A stretch of 64,000 bases of DNA from JAVBJV01 sp031546815 (GTDB lineage: Bacteria; Pseudomonadota; Alphaproteobacteria; Acetobacterales; Acetobacteraceae): contig JAVBJV010000011.1 of the NCBI GenBank assembly GCA_031546815.1, forward strand, positions 1-64,000. The letters are read 5' to 3'. The notes under the pieces are model-generated. The model saw only the letters and a list, made by a program, of their open reading frames with translations. It was not told the origin of the DNA and made no database searches. How positions within the stretch are numbered: the stretch's first letter is position 1; each line of letters begins with the position of its first letter. This document shows positions 19,268 through 28,830 of this stretch, piece by piece. Position numbers and translations under genes: made by a program.

Positions 19268-19723
19268 TTATCCAAGCGCGGCCTTCACCAGCGGCCCGAC
19301 CTTCGCCATGTCGAGCGCAGCGCCGTGGCGGGTTTTCAGCACCGCCATCACCTGACCCATGTCCTTCTGCGTGGTGGCGCCAGCTTCGGCCACTGCGTCG
19401 GTCACGGCCTTCTGCAGCGCCGCTCCGTCGAGTTCGGGGGGCAGGAAAGTTTCGATCACGGCGATTTCCGCCTGTTCCTTGTCGGCCAGATCCTGGCGGT
19501 TGCCCTGGGTGTACATATCGACGCTCTCGCGGCGCGACTTCACCATGCTGCGCAGCATCGCCAGCAGTTCGACGTCGGGCACCGCGTCGATCCCCTTGGG
19601 GCGGGCGGCAATGTCGGCCTCTTTCATCTTCGCGATGATCATGCGGATGGTCGAGGTCTTGGCCGCGTCCTTGGCCAGCATGGCGGTCTTCAGATTGGCG
19701 GTAAATTCTTCGCGCAGGCTCAT
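19268..19723 (-). CDS. GatB/YqeY domain protein
   Basis: 151 residues. An all-helical YqeY protein: MSLREEFTANLKTAMLAKD, STIRMIIAKMKEADIAAR, DKEQAEIAVIETFLPPEL and TQKDMGQVMAVLKTRHG are the family blocks also found as the tail of GatB. Possibly linked to tRNA amidotransferase function; exact role unknown. First gene of the yqeY-dnaG-rpoD run and divergent from carA. Start at 19723, where GAGAGTAACAG precedes the ATG. Confidence 0.92.
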   Translation of the reverse strand: MSLREEFTANLKTAMLAKDAAKTSTIRMIIAKMKEADIAARPKGIDAVPDVELLAMLRSMVKSRRESVDMYTQGNRQDLADKEQAEIAVIETFLPPELDGAALQKAVTDAVAEAGATTQKDMGQVMAVLKTRHGAALDMAKVGPLVKAALG

Positions 19724-19814
19724 CGCTGTTACTCTCTGCTGATATCGTTGGGCCTCTTTATAGAGGGGATCGGCGAAAATACACTGTTCAGACAAAGGTG
19801 GTAATTCAGGATAG

Positions 19815-19867
19815 AACTTACCAGCCACAGACTCACTCTTGCACTGGTAAGTTTTTTCCCACATAAT
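19815..19867 (+). promoter_or_regulatory. predicted leaderless promoter of HTH-carA overlapped by an inverted repeat operator/hairpin
   Basis: TTGCAC (19839-19844), a 17-base spacer and CATAAT (19862-19867) form a sigma-70-like promoter whose expected +1 is the A of the ATG at 19874, so the mRNA would be leaderless. The inverted repeat AACTTACCAG (19815-19824) / CTGGTAAGTT (19844-19853) puts one arm upstream of the -35 and the other in the spacer. The right arm is followed by TTTT, so the same sequence would act as an intrinsic terminator for any transcript arriving from upstream. Operator function is inference. Confidence 0.55.
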
Positions 19868-19873
19868 CGACCC

Positions 19874-21256
<1,383 letters not shown>

Positions 21257-21259
21257 TCC

Positions 21260-21892
21260 ATGCCCAGCACCGCCACCCTGCTGACCTTTGCTGCGCTGTC
21301 CGTTGGCCTGTTCATCACGCCAGGACCGAACATGATCTATCTGATCTCGCGCAGCCTGACGCAGGGACGGCAGGCGGGCATCATCTCGCTGTTCGGCTGC
21401 CAGGCGGGCAACGTGATCTACGCGCTGCTGGGTGCGGCCGGGATTTCCGCCGTGCTGTTCGCCGTGCCGGTCGCTTACGACGTGCTGCGTTTTGGTGGGG
21501 CCGCGTATCTCGGCTGGATGGCATGGCAGAGTGTGCGCCCCAACGGCGCATCGCTGTTCGCCCCGCGTGCATTGCCGCGCGAGGGTTCGCTGCGGTTGTT
21601 CACCGTCGGTGCGATGACCGCGCTGCTGAACCCGAAAGTCGCGCTGTTCTACGTTGCCGTGTTGCCGCCGTTTATCGACCCCACGCGCGGGTCGGTGTTT
21701 TTGCAGGGCGCGACGCTCGGGCTGTTGCAGGTGATCATCTGCACGCTGGGCGATGCGCTGCTGATCCTGTGTGCCAGTGGTATCTCGGGGTTTCTTGCCA
21801 CCCGCCCGCTTTGGCTTTCCATCCAGCGCTACGTGATGGGTGCGGCGCTGGGACTGCTTGCCATGAAACTCGTGACCACATCCAAAGCCTGA
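21260..21892 (+). CDS. LysE/RhtB family amino acid exporter
   Basis: 210 residues with about six transmembrane segments. The family mark FITPGPNMIYLISRSLTQGRQAGIISLFG-like start is present (PGPNM, then GRQAGI), followed by AAYLGWMAWQSVRP and a late GAMTALLNPKVALFYVAVLPPF block. Such inner-membrane proteins export amino acids such as lysine, arginine, homoserine or threonine. It begins three bases after the carA stop and ends 30 bases before carB, so it is embedded in the carAB operon; export of arginine or a precursor would make sense but is inferred only from place. Confidence 0.9.
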   Translation: MPSTATLLTFAALSVGLFITPGPNMIYLISRSLTQGRQAGIISLFGCQAGNVIYALLGAAGISAVLFAVPVAYDVLRFGGAAYLGWMAWQSVRPNGASLFAPRALPREGSLRLFTVGAMTALLNPKVALFYVAVLPPFIDPTRGSVFLQGATLGLLQVIICTLGDALLILCASGISGFLATRPLWLSIQRYVMGAALGLLAMKLVTTSKA

Positions 21893-21922
21893 ATTTTTCC
21901 TCGCCGCCCTTGGAGTATCAAC

Positions 21923-24900
21923 ATGCCTAAACGGACCGACCTTAAAAGCATCATGATCATCGGCGCCGGTCCGATCGTCATCGGGCAGGCGTGCGAATTC
22001 GACTATTCGGGCGCACAGGCCTGCAAGGCCCTGCGCGAGGAAGGCTATCGCGTCATTCTGGTGAATTCAAACCCGGCAACGATCATGACCGATCCGTCGC
22101 TGGCCGACGCCACCTACATCGAGCCGATCACGCCGGAAATCGTCGAGAAGATCATCGCCAAGGAACGCCCCGATGCGATCCTGCCGACCATGGGCGGACA
22201 GACGGCGCTGAACACCGCGATGAAGCTCGACGCAGCGGGCGTGCTGAAGAAATACAACTGTGAACTGATCGGCGCGAAGGCCGAGGTGATCGACAAGGCC
22301 GAAGACCGCCAGAAGTTCCGCGATGCGATGGACAAGATCGGCATCGAAAGCCCCCGCAGCCTGATCGCCCACACGATGGACGAAGCGCGCGCCGCCCTGC
22401 CCACCATTGGCCTGCCCTGCGTGATCCGCCCGTCGTTCACCCTCGGCGGTACCGGTGGCGGCATTGCGTATAACAAGGAAGAGTTTGAGGCGATTGTCAC
22501 CTCGGGCCTCGACGCGTCGATGACCAAGGAAGTGCTGATCGAGGAAAGCGTGCTCGGCTGGAAAGAGTTCGAGATGGAAGTGGTCCGCGACACCGCGGAT
22601 AACTGCATCATCGTCTGTTCCATCGAAAATATCGACCCGATGGGCATCCACACCGGTGACTCGATCACCGTCGCCCCGGCGCTGACGCTGACCGACCGCG
22701 AATACCAGCGCCTGCGCGATGCATCGATCGCGTGTCTGCGCGAAATCGGTGTCGATACGGGTGGATCGAACGTGCAGTTCGCCATCAACCCGGCCGATGG
22801 CCGTCTGGTGGTGATCGAGATGAACCCCCGCGTGTCGCGCTCGTCCGCGCTGGCGTCCAAGGCAACGGGTTTCCCGATTGCCAAGATCGCGGCGAAGCTG
22901 GCGGTTGGCTATACGCTCGACGAACTGAAGAACGATATCACACGCGTCACCCCGGCCTCGTTCGAGCCGACCATCGATTACGTGGTGGTGAAGATCCCGC
23001 GCTTCACGTTCGAAAAAGTCCCCGGCACGCCTGCCCTGCTGACCACCGCGATGAAGTCGGTCGGGGAAGCGATGTCGATTGGACGTTCGTTCAACGAGGC
23101 GCTGCAAAAGGGCCTGCGGTCGATGGAAACCGGTCTGACCGGACTCGACGAAGTGCCCGCGCCGGGTGAAGACAAGTCGGCCTATATCGCCGCGCTGTCG
23201 TCGCCGAAGCCGGACCGTATCCTGATGGCGGCACAGGCGCTGCGTGCGGGCCTGACGGTCGAGGAAATCAACGCGGCCAGCAAGTTCGACCCGTGGTTCC
23301 TGCGCGAGCTGGAAAAGATTGTCATCGCCGAACGTGAGATCAAGGCGAACGGCCTGCCCACCACCGCCAACAAGCTGCGCGCCATCAAGGCGATGGGCTT
23401 CAGCGACATGCAGCTGGCCCGCTTCACCGGCAAGAAGCCCGCCGATATTTCGACGCTGCGCCTCAAGCTGGGCGTCACGCCGGTCTACAAGCGCATCGAC
23501 ACCTGCGCGGGCGAATTCGCTTCCGCCACGCCGTATATGTACTCCACCTACGAAGGCGGCTTCGGCACGCCAGTGTGCGAGGCGGATATTTCCGATCGCA
23601 AGAAGGTCATCATTCTGGGCGGCGGACCGAACCGCATCGGCCAGGGGATCGAGTTCGACTATTGCTGCGTCCACGCTGCCTATGCGCTGAAGGAAATCGG
23701 CGTCGAGGCGATCATGGTCAACTGCAACCCGGAAACAGTTTCGACCGACTACGACACCTCGGACCGGCTGTATTTCGAACCGCTGACCGAAGAAGACGTG
23801 CTGTCGCTGATCCGTCTGGAACAGCAGAAGGGCACGCTGCTGGGCTGCATCGTGCAGTATGGCGGACAGACGCCGCTGAAGCTGTCTCAGGCGCTGTCGC
23901 GCGAAGGCATTCCGCTGCTTGGCACCTCGGCCGACGCGATCGACATCGCGGAAGACCGTGAACGCTTCCAGCATCTGCTGAAGAACCTGAACCTGCGTCA
24001 GCCCGAAAACGGCACCGCGCGCAGCACCGAAGAAGCGGAAGTAATTGCCGAACGCATCGGCTTCCCGATCGTCATCCGTCCGTCCTATGTGCTGGGCGGC
24101 CGCGCGATGGAAATCGTGCACGACATCACCGGTCTGCGCCGTTACATGACCACCGCCGTGCAGGTCTCGGGCGACAATCCGGTGCTGATCGACCGCTATC
24201 TGTCGGACGCCACGGAAGTGGACGTGGACTGTATTTCGGACGGCGAGAACGTCTACGTCGCCGGCGTGATGGAACACATCGAAGAAGCGGGCATCCATTC
24301 GGGCGACAGCGCCTGTGCGTTGCCGCCCTATTCCCTCTCGCCCGCGCTGATCACCGAGATCAAAGCCGAAACCGAAGCGATGGCCAAGGCGCTGAACGTC
24401 ATCGGGCTGATGAACGTGCAGTACGCGGTGAAGGACGACGTGATCTACGTGCTGGAAGTGAACCCGCGCGCCTCGCGCACGGCCCCCTTTGTTGCCAAGG
24501 CCACCGGCGTGCCGGTCGCCAAGATCGGCGCCAAGGTGATGGCCGGGGCGAAACTGTCGGAATTCAAGCTGGACGACGAAGCCGTCTATCGCCACGTGGC
24601 GGTGAAAGAGGCCGTATTCCCGTTCAACCGCTTCCCGAACGTGGACACCATCCTCGGCCCCGAAATGAAGTCGACCGGCGAAGTGATGGGCCTGGATACC
24701 AGCTTCGAGCGCGCCTTCGCCAAGGCGCAGCTGGGTGCTGGCGTGAAACTGCCGCTGGAAGGCAAGGCATTCGTCTCGGTAAAGGACAGCGACAAGGGCG
24801 CGGTCGTGGCCATGGCACGCCGCCTGACCGACATGGGCTTCAGCGTGGTCGCCACCAGCGGCACCGCCGCGGTGATCGAAGCGGCGGGACTGCCCGTCAC

Positions 24901-25162
24901 CCGGATCAACAAGGTGCTGGAAGGCCGCCCGAACTGCGTGGACGCGATTCGGAACGGGGAAATTCAGATCGTTATCAATACGACCTCCTCGGGCCAGTCG
25001 GTCTCGGACAGCTTCGATATCCGCCGCAATGCGTTGACCCACGGCGTTCCGGTGTTCACCACCAGCGCGGGCGCGCGGGCTGCGGTGCACGCAATTGCCG
25101 CCCTGAAAGCGGGAACGCTTGAAGTTGCGCCTCTACAATCGTATTTTACCTCTTCATTCTGA
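21923..25162 (+). CDS. carB: carbamoyl-phosphate synthase large subunit
   Basis: 1079 residues, full family length. Two homologous ATP-grasp halves: the first opens SIMIIGAGPIVIGQACEFDYSG and contains GGTGGGIAYNKEEF and VIEMNPRVSRSSALASKATG; the second opens VIILGGGPNRIGQGIEFDY and contains VLEVNPRASRTAPFVAKATG. The C-terminal MGS-like allosteric domain (from about 940) is where ornithine and UMP act in known enzymes. It makes carbamoyl phosphate from bicarbonate, ATP and ammonia. GGAG precedes the ATG by eight bases. A strong terminator follows. Confidence 0.98.
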   Translation: MPKRTDLKSIMIIGAGPIVIGQACEFDYSGAQACKALREEGYRVILVNSNPATIMTDPSLADATYIEPITPEIVEKIIAKERPDAILPTMGGQTALNTAMKLDAAGVLKKYNCELIGAKAEVIDKAEDRQKFRDAMDKIGIESPRSLIAHTMDEARAALPTIGLPCVIRPSFTLGGTGGGIAYNKEEFEAIVTSGLDASMTKEVLIEESVLGWKEFEMEVVRDTADNCIIVCSIENIDPMGIHTGDSITVAPALTLTDREYQRLRDASIACLREIGVDTGGSNVQFAINPADGRLVVIEMNPRVSRSSALASKATGFPIAKIAAKLAVGYTLDELKNDITRVTPASFEPTIDYVVVKIPRFTFEKVPGTPALLTTAMKSVGEAMSIGRSFNEALQKGLRSMETGLTGLDEVPAPGEDKSAYIAALSSPKPDRILMAAQALRAGLTVEEINAASKFDPWFLRELEKIVIAEREIKANGLPTTANKLRAIKAMGFSDMQLARFTGKKPADISTLRLKLGVTPVYKRIDTCAGEFASATPYMYSTYEGGFGTPVCEADISDRKKVIILGGGPNRIGQGIEFDYCCVHAAYALKEIGVEAIMVNCNPETVSTDYDTSDRLYFEPLTEEDVLSLIRLEQQKGTLLGCIVQYGGQTPLKLSQALSREGIPLLGTSADAIDIAEDRERFQHLLKNLNLRQPENGTARSTEEAEVIAERIGFPIVIRPSYVLGGRAMEIVHDITGLRRYMTTAVQVSGDNPVLIDRYLSDATEVDVDCISDGENVYVAGVMEHIEEAGIHSGDSACALPPYSLSPALITEIKAETEAMAKALNVIGLMNVQYAVKDDVIYVLEVNPRASRTAPFVAKATGVPVAKIGAKVMAGAKLSEFKLDDEAVYRHVAVKEAVFPFNRFPNVDTILGPEMKSTGEVMGLDTSFERAFAKAQLGAGVKLPLEGKAFVSVKDSDKGAVVAMARRLTDMGFSVVATSGTAAVIEAAGLPVTRINKVLEGRPNCVDAIRNGEIQIVINTTSSGQSVSDSFDIRRNALTHGVPVFTTSAGARAAVHAIAALKAGTLEVAPLQSYFTSSF

Positions 25163-25167
25163 ATAAT

Positions 25168-25205
25168 TGCCGCCGTGCCCCTCACCGGGCGCGGCGGCAG
25201 TTTTT
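25168..25205 (+). terminator. intrinsic terminator after carB
   Basis: The stem TGCCGCCG (25168-25175) / CGGCGGCA (25192-25199), with an inner GCCC/GGGC pairing, is followed by G and TTTTT. It begins five bases after the carB stop. Confidence 0.9.
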
Positions 25206-25210
25206 GTCCC

Positions 25211-25232
25211 CCGGAGGCTTTCCGGTTTTTTT
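25211..25232 (+). terminator. second, weaker hairpin with T-run ahead of greA
   Basis: CCGGA (25211-25215) and TCCGG (25221-25225) form a short stem around GGCTT, followed by seven T. It stands just 15 bases before the greA start codon and could be a backup terminator or a small attenuator. The stem is only five pairs. Confidence 0.5.
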
Positions 25233-25247
25233 GATAAGGATGCTGCC

Positions 25248-25736
25248 GTGCAGAAGTTCCCCATGACCGCGCAGGGCCTCGCCCGGCTGGAAGAGGAGCT
25301 GAAGACTCTGAAGAGCCAGGAGCGGCCTGCCGTGATTCGCGCCATCGCCGAAGCACGCAGCCATGGTGACCTCAGCGAAAACGCTGAATACCATGCCGCC
25401 CGCGACCGTCAGTCCTTTATCGAAGGGCGGATCGAGGAACTGGAAGTCATCGTCTCGTCAGCCGAAGTGATCGACCCGACCCAGCTGTCGGGCGACAATG
25501 TGAAGTTTGGCGCGCATGTGCAGGTTGTCGACGAAGAAACCGACAAGGAAGCCACCTATCAGATCGTCGGCGTGCATGAAGCCGACATCAAGCTGGGGCT
25601 GCTGTCTGTTTCGTCGCCGCTGGCCAAGGCGCTGATCGGCACGAAGAAGGGTGACTCGGTTTCCGTCCCCGCGCCGAGCGGCGATCGCAGCTACGAAATC
25701 CTGAGTGTCCAGTTCAGAGGCGCCGACGCACGTTGA
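25248..25736 (+). CDS. greA: transcription elongation factor GreA
   Basis: 162 residues. An N-terminal coiled coil carries the acidic tip (ARSHGDLSENAEYHAARDRQ) that reaches through the polymerase secondary channel to stimulate cleavage of backtracked RNA; the C-terminal FKBP-like domain has DKEATYQIVGVHEAD and LAKALIGTKKGDSVSV. The GTG at 25248 (reading MQKFPMTAQG) gives the standard start, and AAGGA lies seven bases upstream. The stop overlaps the start of the threonine dehydratase gene (TTGA), so the two are translationally coupled. Confidence 0.96.
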   Translation: MQKFPMTAQGLARLEEELKTLKSQERPAVIRAIAEARSHGDLSENAEYHAARDRQSFIEGRIEELEVIVSSAEVIDPTQLSGDNVKFGAHVQVVDEETDKEATYQIVGVHEADIKLGLLSVSSPLAKALIGTKKGDSVSVPAPSGDRSYEILSVQFRGADAR

Positions 25737-26929
25737 TCACGTTTGAGGATATCCGCGCCGCACAAACCCGCATCGCAGGCAGCATTGCGCGCACCCCCAC
25801 GGTCTATGCCGATGGGCTGTCACGCATGCTGGGCGCGGATATTTTCCTCAAACTCGACAATTTGCTGCCGATTGGCGCGTTCAAGGAACGCGGCGCTGCC
25901 AACCGCCTCGCCCTGCTGACCGATGCCGAACGCAAGGCCGGTGTGGTGGCAATGTCGGCCGGCAACCATGCGCAGGCCGTGGCGCGCCATGCGTCGCTGC
26001 TGGGGATCAGCGCGACCATCGTGATGCCGCGCTTCACGCCCTCAACCAAGATCACCCGCACCGCATCCTGGGGCGCGGAAGTGGTGCTGCATGGCGACAC
26101 GCTGCCCGAAGCGGCGGACCATGCCTTCGCCCTGGCGCACGAACACGGCTACACCTTCGTGCACCCGTATGACGACCCGGCCGTGATGGCCGGTGGCGGC
26201 ACCGTCGCCATCGAGATGCTGGAAGACGCGCCTGATATCGACACGCTGATCGTCCCCTTCGGCGGCGGCGGTCTGCTGAGCGGCTGTGCCGTTGCAGCGG
26301 CAGCGATGAAGCCGGGGATCGAGATTATCGGCGTTGAGGTCGAAGCCTATTCCGCTGGCACCCAGCGCCGGGCAGGCAAGCCGGTTTCGGTCGGCGGCCC
26401 GACCATCGCCGAGGGCATCGCCGTGCGCGACCTGGGCGTGCAGACCTGGGCGGTGATTGAAAAAGCGGTCAGCGACGTGGTAATGGTCACCGAGGAACAG
26501 ACCGAACGCGCCATCGCCCTGCTGCTGGAAAGCGCAAAAACCGTGGCCGAGGGCGCGGGTGCTGTCGGCGTGGCGGCCGTGCTTGCTAACCCCGAACGCT
26601 TCAAGGGCCGCAAGATCGGCACGGTGGTGAGCGGCGGAAATATCGATTCACGCGTGCTGTCCAACGTGTTGCAGCGAAATCTGCTGCGCGATGGCCGCAT
26701 CCTGAAGCTGACGCTGGAAATACCGGATCGCCCCGGCGTGCTGGCCGACATCACGGCGCGCGTCGCCAGTGTGGGCGCGAACATCATCGAGGTGATTCAC
26801 CAGCGCCTGTTCCACTCCCCCAGCGTGCAGGACGCGCGGCTGGATCTGGTGATCGAAGCGCGCGATGCCGCACACGGTCAGGCGGTGGTGCAGGCATTGC
26901 TGGCGGGACGCTACGTCATTCAGCGTTAA
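25733..26929 (+). CDS. threonine ammonia-lyase (dehydratase) with C-terminal ACT domain
   Basis: 398 residues. The PLP lysine lies in PIGAFKERGAANRLA (near residue 50), the phosphate loop follows as MSAGNHAQAVA, and FGGGGLLSGCAVAA is the second PLP loop. A C-terminal ACT domain (LEIPDRPGVLADITARVASVGANIIEV, about 325-390) suggests ligand control. It converts threonine to 2-oxobutanoate and ammonia for isoleucine synthesis or catabolism. The unusual TTG start overlaps the greA stop; the standard protein start (MITFEDIRAAQTRI) supports it. The short type with a single ACT domain is often called ilvA/tdcB; I leave the symbol open. Confidence 0.92.
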   Translation: MITFEDIRAAQTRIAGSIARTPTVYADGLSRMLGADIFLKLDNLLPIGAFKERGAANRLALLTDAERKAGVVAMSAGNHAQAVARHASLLGISATIVMPRFTPSTKITRTASWGAEVVLHGDTLPEAADHAFALAHEHGYTFVHPYDDPAVMAGGGTVAIEMLEDAPDIDTLIVPFGGGGLLSGCAVAAAAMKPGIEIIGVEVEAYSAGTQRRAGKPVSVGGPTIAEGIAVRDLGVQTWAVIEKAVSDVVMVTEEQTERAIALLLESAKTVAEGAGAVGVAAVLANPERFKGRKIGTVVSGGNIDSRVLSNVLQRNLLRDGRILKLTLEIPDRPGVLADITARVASVGANIIEVIHQRLFHSPSVQDARLDLVIEARDAAHGQAVVQALLAGRYVIQR

Positions 26930-26941
26930 GGCTGGACAGAC

Positions 26942-27247
26942 TTACGCGTTCTCTGCCGGTTCTTTCTGCCAGGCTGCCCACAGGATGAAGATCGCGAACA
27001 CGGCGAACAGAATCCCGGTCGGCACACTGCCAATCGTGTTCACCAGAAACGCCTGCACCCCGACCAGCATGTTGAGTATCTTGTTGCTGTTCGCGCCCAT
27101 CTGCCAGCCGCTGAACGACGCTGCCGACAGCAACCCCGCAGCGCCCGAGACGATCAGCGCCAAGACCCACTTGATGACCTTATCCACGGCATTACCCCAA
27201 CTTAAGATTGGGGCGTGAATACCAAGCGGTCCGGGCAAGTCAATCAT
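26942..27247 (-). CDS. small membrane protein coupled to msrA
   Basis: Up to 101 residues with two hydrophobic segments (VIKWVLALIVSGAAGLLSA; then a longer one ending GILFAVFAIFILWAAW). Family unknown. If it starts at the ATG at 27247, that codon overlaps the msrA stop (TGATG), indicating coupling; a GTG at 27187 with GGGG upstream would give 81 residues and skips a poorly membrane-like leader. A CCCCAA/TTGGGG inverted repeat (27195-27213) lies between the two candidate starts. It ends 12 bases from the convergent dehydratase gene. Confidence 0.6.
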   Translation of the reverse strand: MIDLPGPLGIHAPILSWGNAVDKVIKWVLALIVSGAAGLLSAASFSGWQMGANSNKILNMLVGVQAFLVNTIGSVPTGILFAVFAIFILWAAWQKEPAENA

Positions 27248-27744
27248 CAGCCCCGCTTGGGCAGCACCCAGTTCGGCCGCGGGAAGTGGCAGGTGTAACC
27301 GTCCGGCAGCCGTTCCAGATAATCCTGATGCTCGGGCTCTGCTTCCCAGAAAGCGCCGATGGGCGCGACCTCGGTCACCACCTTGCCGCCCCACAGGCCG
27401 CATGCATCGACCTCCGCAATCGTGTTCTCGGCGATCTGCTTCTGCGCGCCGTCGAGGTAGTAGATCGCCGACCGGTACGAGGTACCCATGTCGGCCCCCT
27501 GCTGGTTCAAAGTCGTGGGATCGTGGATCTGGAAGAAATACTCCAGCAGCTGCCGGTACGTGATCTGCCCGGGATCGAAGATAATCTCGATCCCCTCGGC
27601 ATGCGTTCCATGATCGCGATAGGTCGCGTTCGGAACATCGCCGCCGGTATAGCCGACGCGTGTCCTCAACACTCCGGGCAGCTTGCGGATCAGATCCTGC
27701 ATGCCCCAGAAACATCCTCCGGCAAGTACGGCGCGTTGCTGCAT
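27247..27744 (-). CDS. msrA: peptide-methionine (S)-S-oxide reductase
   Basis: 165 residues, full MsrA. The catalytic Cys11 is in AGGCFWGMQD; YTGG, THAEGIEIIFDP and the DPTTLNQQGADMGTSYRSAIYY block are the family core. It repairs the S-epimer of methionine sulfoxide using thioredoxin; trxB lies 2 kb away. GTGGAGGATATTTGAC before the ATG gives a strong ribosome site. It follows msrB with one base between them and overlaps the small membrane protein gene. Confidence 0.96.
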   Translation of the reverse strand: MQQRAVLAGGCFWGMQDLIRKLPGVLRTRVGYTGGDVPNATYRDHGTHAEGIEIIFDPGQITYRQLLEYFFQIHDPTTLNQQGADMGTSYRSAIYYLDGAQKQIAENTIAEVDACGLWGGKVVTEVAPIGAFWEAEPEHQDYLERLPDGYTCHFPRPNWVLPKRG

Positions 27745-27745
27745 G

Positions 27746-28189
27746 TCAAATATCCTCCACCTGATTGAGAAATTCGCCGTAGCCCTCCACCTCCATCCTG
27801 TCGCGATGAACAAAACGCAGCGATGCGGAATTGATGCAGTACCGCAGCCCGCCCCGATCAGTCGGGCCGTCGGGGAAGACGTGCCCCAGGTGACTGTCAC
27901 CGTGCACCGAACGTACCTCGGTACGGGTCATCCCGTGCGTTGTGTCACGCAGCTCGTTGACGTTGGCGGGAACGATCGGCTTGGTGAAACTCGGCCAGCC
28001 GCAGCCGGACTCGTATTTGTCGGACGAGGCAAACAGCGGTTCGCCCGAGACGATGTCAACGTAGATGCCCGGTTCCTTGTGCGCGTAATACACGCCGCTG
28101 AACGGGCGCTCTGTTCCGGATTCCTGCGTGACGTGGCGCTGCTCGGGCGTGAGCTGATCGATTACCTGCTGGAATTTTTGGTAATTCAT
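27746..28189 (-). CDS. msrB: peptide-methionine (R)-S-oxide reductase, zinc-free type
   Basis: 147 residues. Catalytic Cys118 is in RYCINSASLRF and a recycling Cys63 in SGCGWPSF, the same pair used by the Neisseria MsrB. The two CxxC pairs that hold zinc in E. coli MsrB are absent: the first reads YVDIVSGEPLF, the second SVHGDSHLGHVF. The protein reduces methionine-R-sulfoxide. It heads the msrB-msrA-membrane protein operon. Confidence 0.96.
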   Translation of the reverse strand: MNYQKFQQVIDQLTPEQRHVTQESGTERPFSGVYYAHKEPGIYVDIVSGEPLFASSDKYESGCGWPSFTKPIVPANVNELRDTTHGMTRTEVRSVHGDSHLGHVFPDGPTDRGGLRYCINSASLRFVHRDRMEVEGYGEFLNQVEDI

Positions 28190-28274
28190 CGCGCGTCTCC
28201 GATGTTTTCGGGGGCTTCTTTCGGCAGACCAATTATGGAGGCAGACACGTGACGTTTCAATCGCAACCGACGCA

Positions 28275-28763
28275 TCAATGCCTGGTGGTATCTTTCACCG
28301 TTTGCGTGAAAATCTGCAGCGTGTCATAGGCAGCCTTGGCCGTCGCTTCGACCGGCGCCGAGCGCGCAAGTGCGGCATCGCGCAACATCTTCCAGTGGTG
28401 GTTCGCCTGCTCGCTCAGCACGGCGATATCGGCATCAGGCGGCGCAGTGATATCGAGCGTCAAAAGATCCGGGTGCTCCGCACTGTGCGCATACTGCCAG
28501 CCGACCAGCGTGCACGACGGCAAAGCCGCAACGGTCAATTCCAGCAGACTCTCAAGCGCCGCACGTTCGATTCGCGTCAGCACGTCCTCGCTATGCGCGA
28601 GCATGATGGAACTGATCGTGCGGGGCATACCATCGGCAGTTGCCCCGTGCTGCAGCACAGTCTGACAGGTGAAAACGCAGCGGCCGCAAATCGCCGTCGC
28701 ACCCGGTCCGGCAACAAGCTGTGCGACGGCCCGGCGGTTCAGCCCACAGAAGGAACAGACCAC
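28275..28763 (-). CDS. free-standing ClpX-type zinc-finger protein
   Basis: 162 residues. Residues 3-30 (VCSFCGLNRRAVAQLVAG, then ICGRCVFTC) match the ClpX zinc-binding domain, with Cys3, Cys6, Cys26 and Cys29 as ligands and the R..V..L.AGP core, but no AAA+ ATPase follows. The remaining 130 residues are helical with no motif I know (HSEDVLTRIERAALESLLEL, then TLVGWQYAHSAEHPDLLTL). The ClpX domain dimerises and binds adaptors such as SspB, so this could be an adaptor or competitor for ClpXP; that is inference. GTG start with a weak ribosome site. No same-strand partner within 65 bases. Confidence 0.75.
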   Translation of the reverse strand: MVCSFCGLNRRAVAQLVAGPGATAICGRCVFTCQTVLQHGATADGMPRTISSIMLAHSEDVLTRIERAALESLLELTVAALPSCTLVGWQYAHSAEHPDLLTLDITAPPDADIAVLSEQANHHWKMLRDAALARSAPVEATAKAAYDTLQIFTQTVKDTTRH

Positions 28764-28830
28764 CGCATCGTGCCCGCGCCCCGTCAGCAGTGATCATGCG
28801 CCCGCCAGTCTGGCCCGAACCTTCATGACG

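Noticed and set aside
22067..25090. A very long open frame (about 1000 codons) antisense to carB
   Set aside because: It mirrors the GC-rich third positions of carB, has a His/Arg-rich composition of no known family, no ribosome site, and carB is unambiguous.
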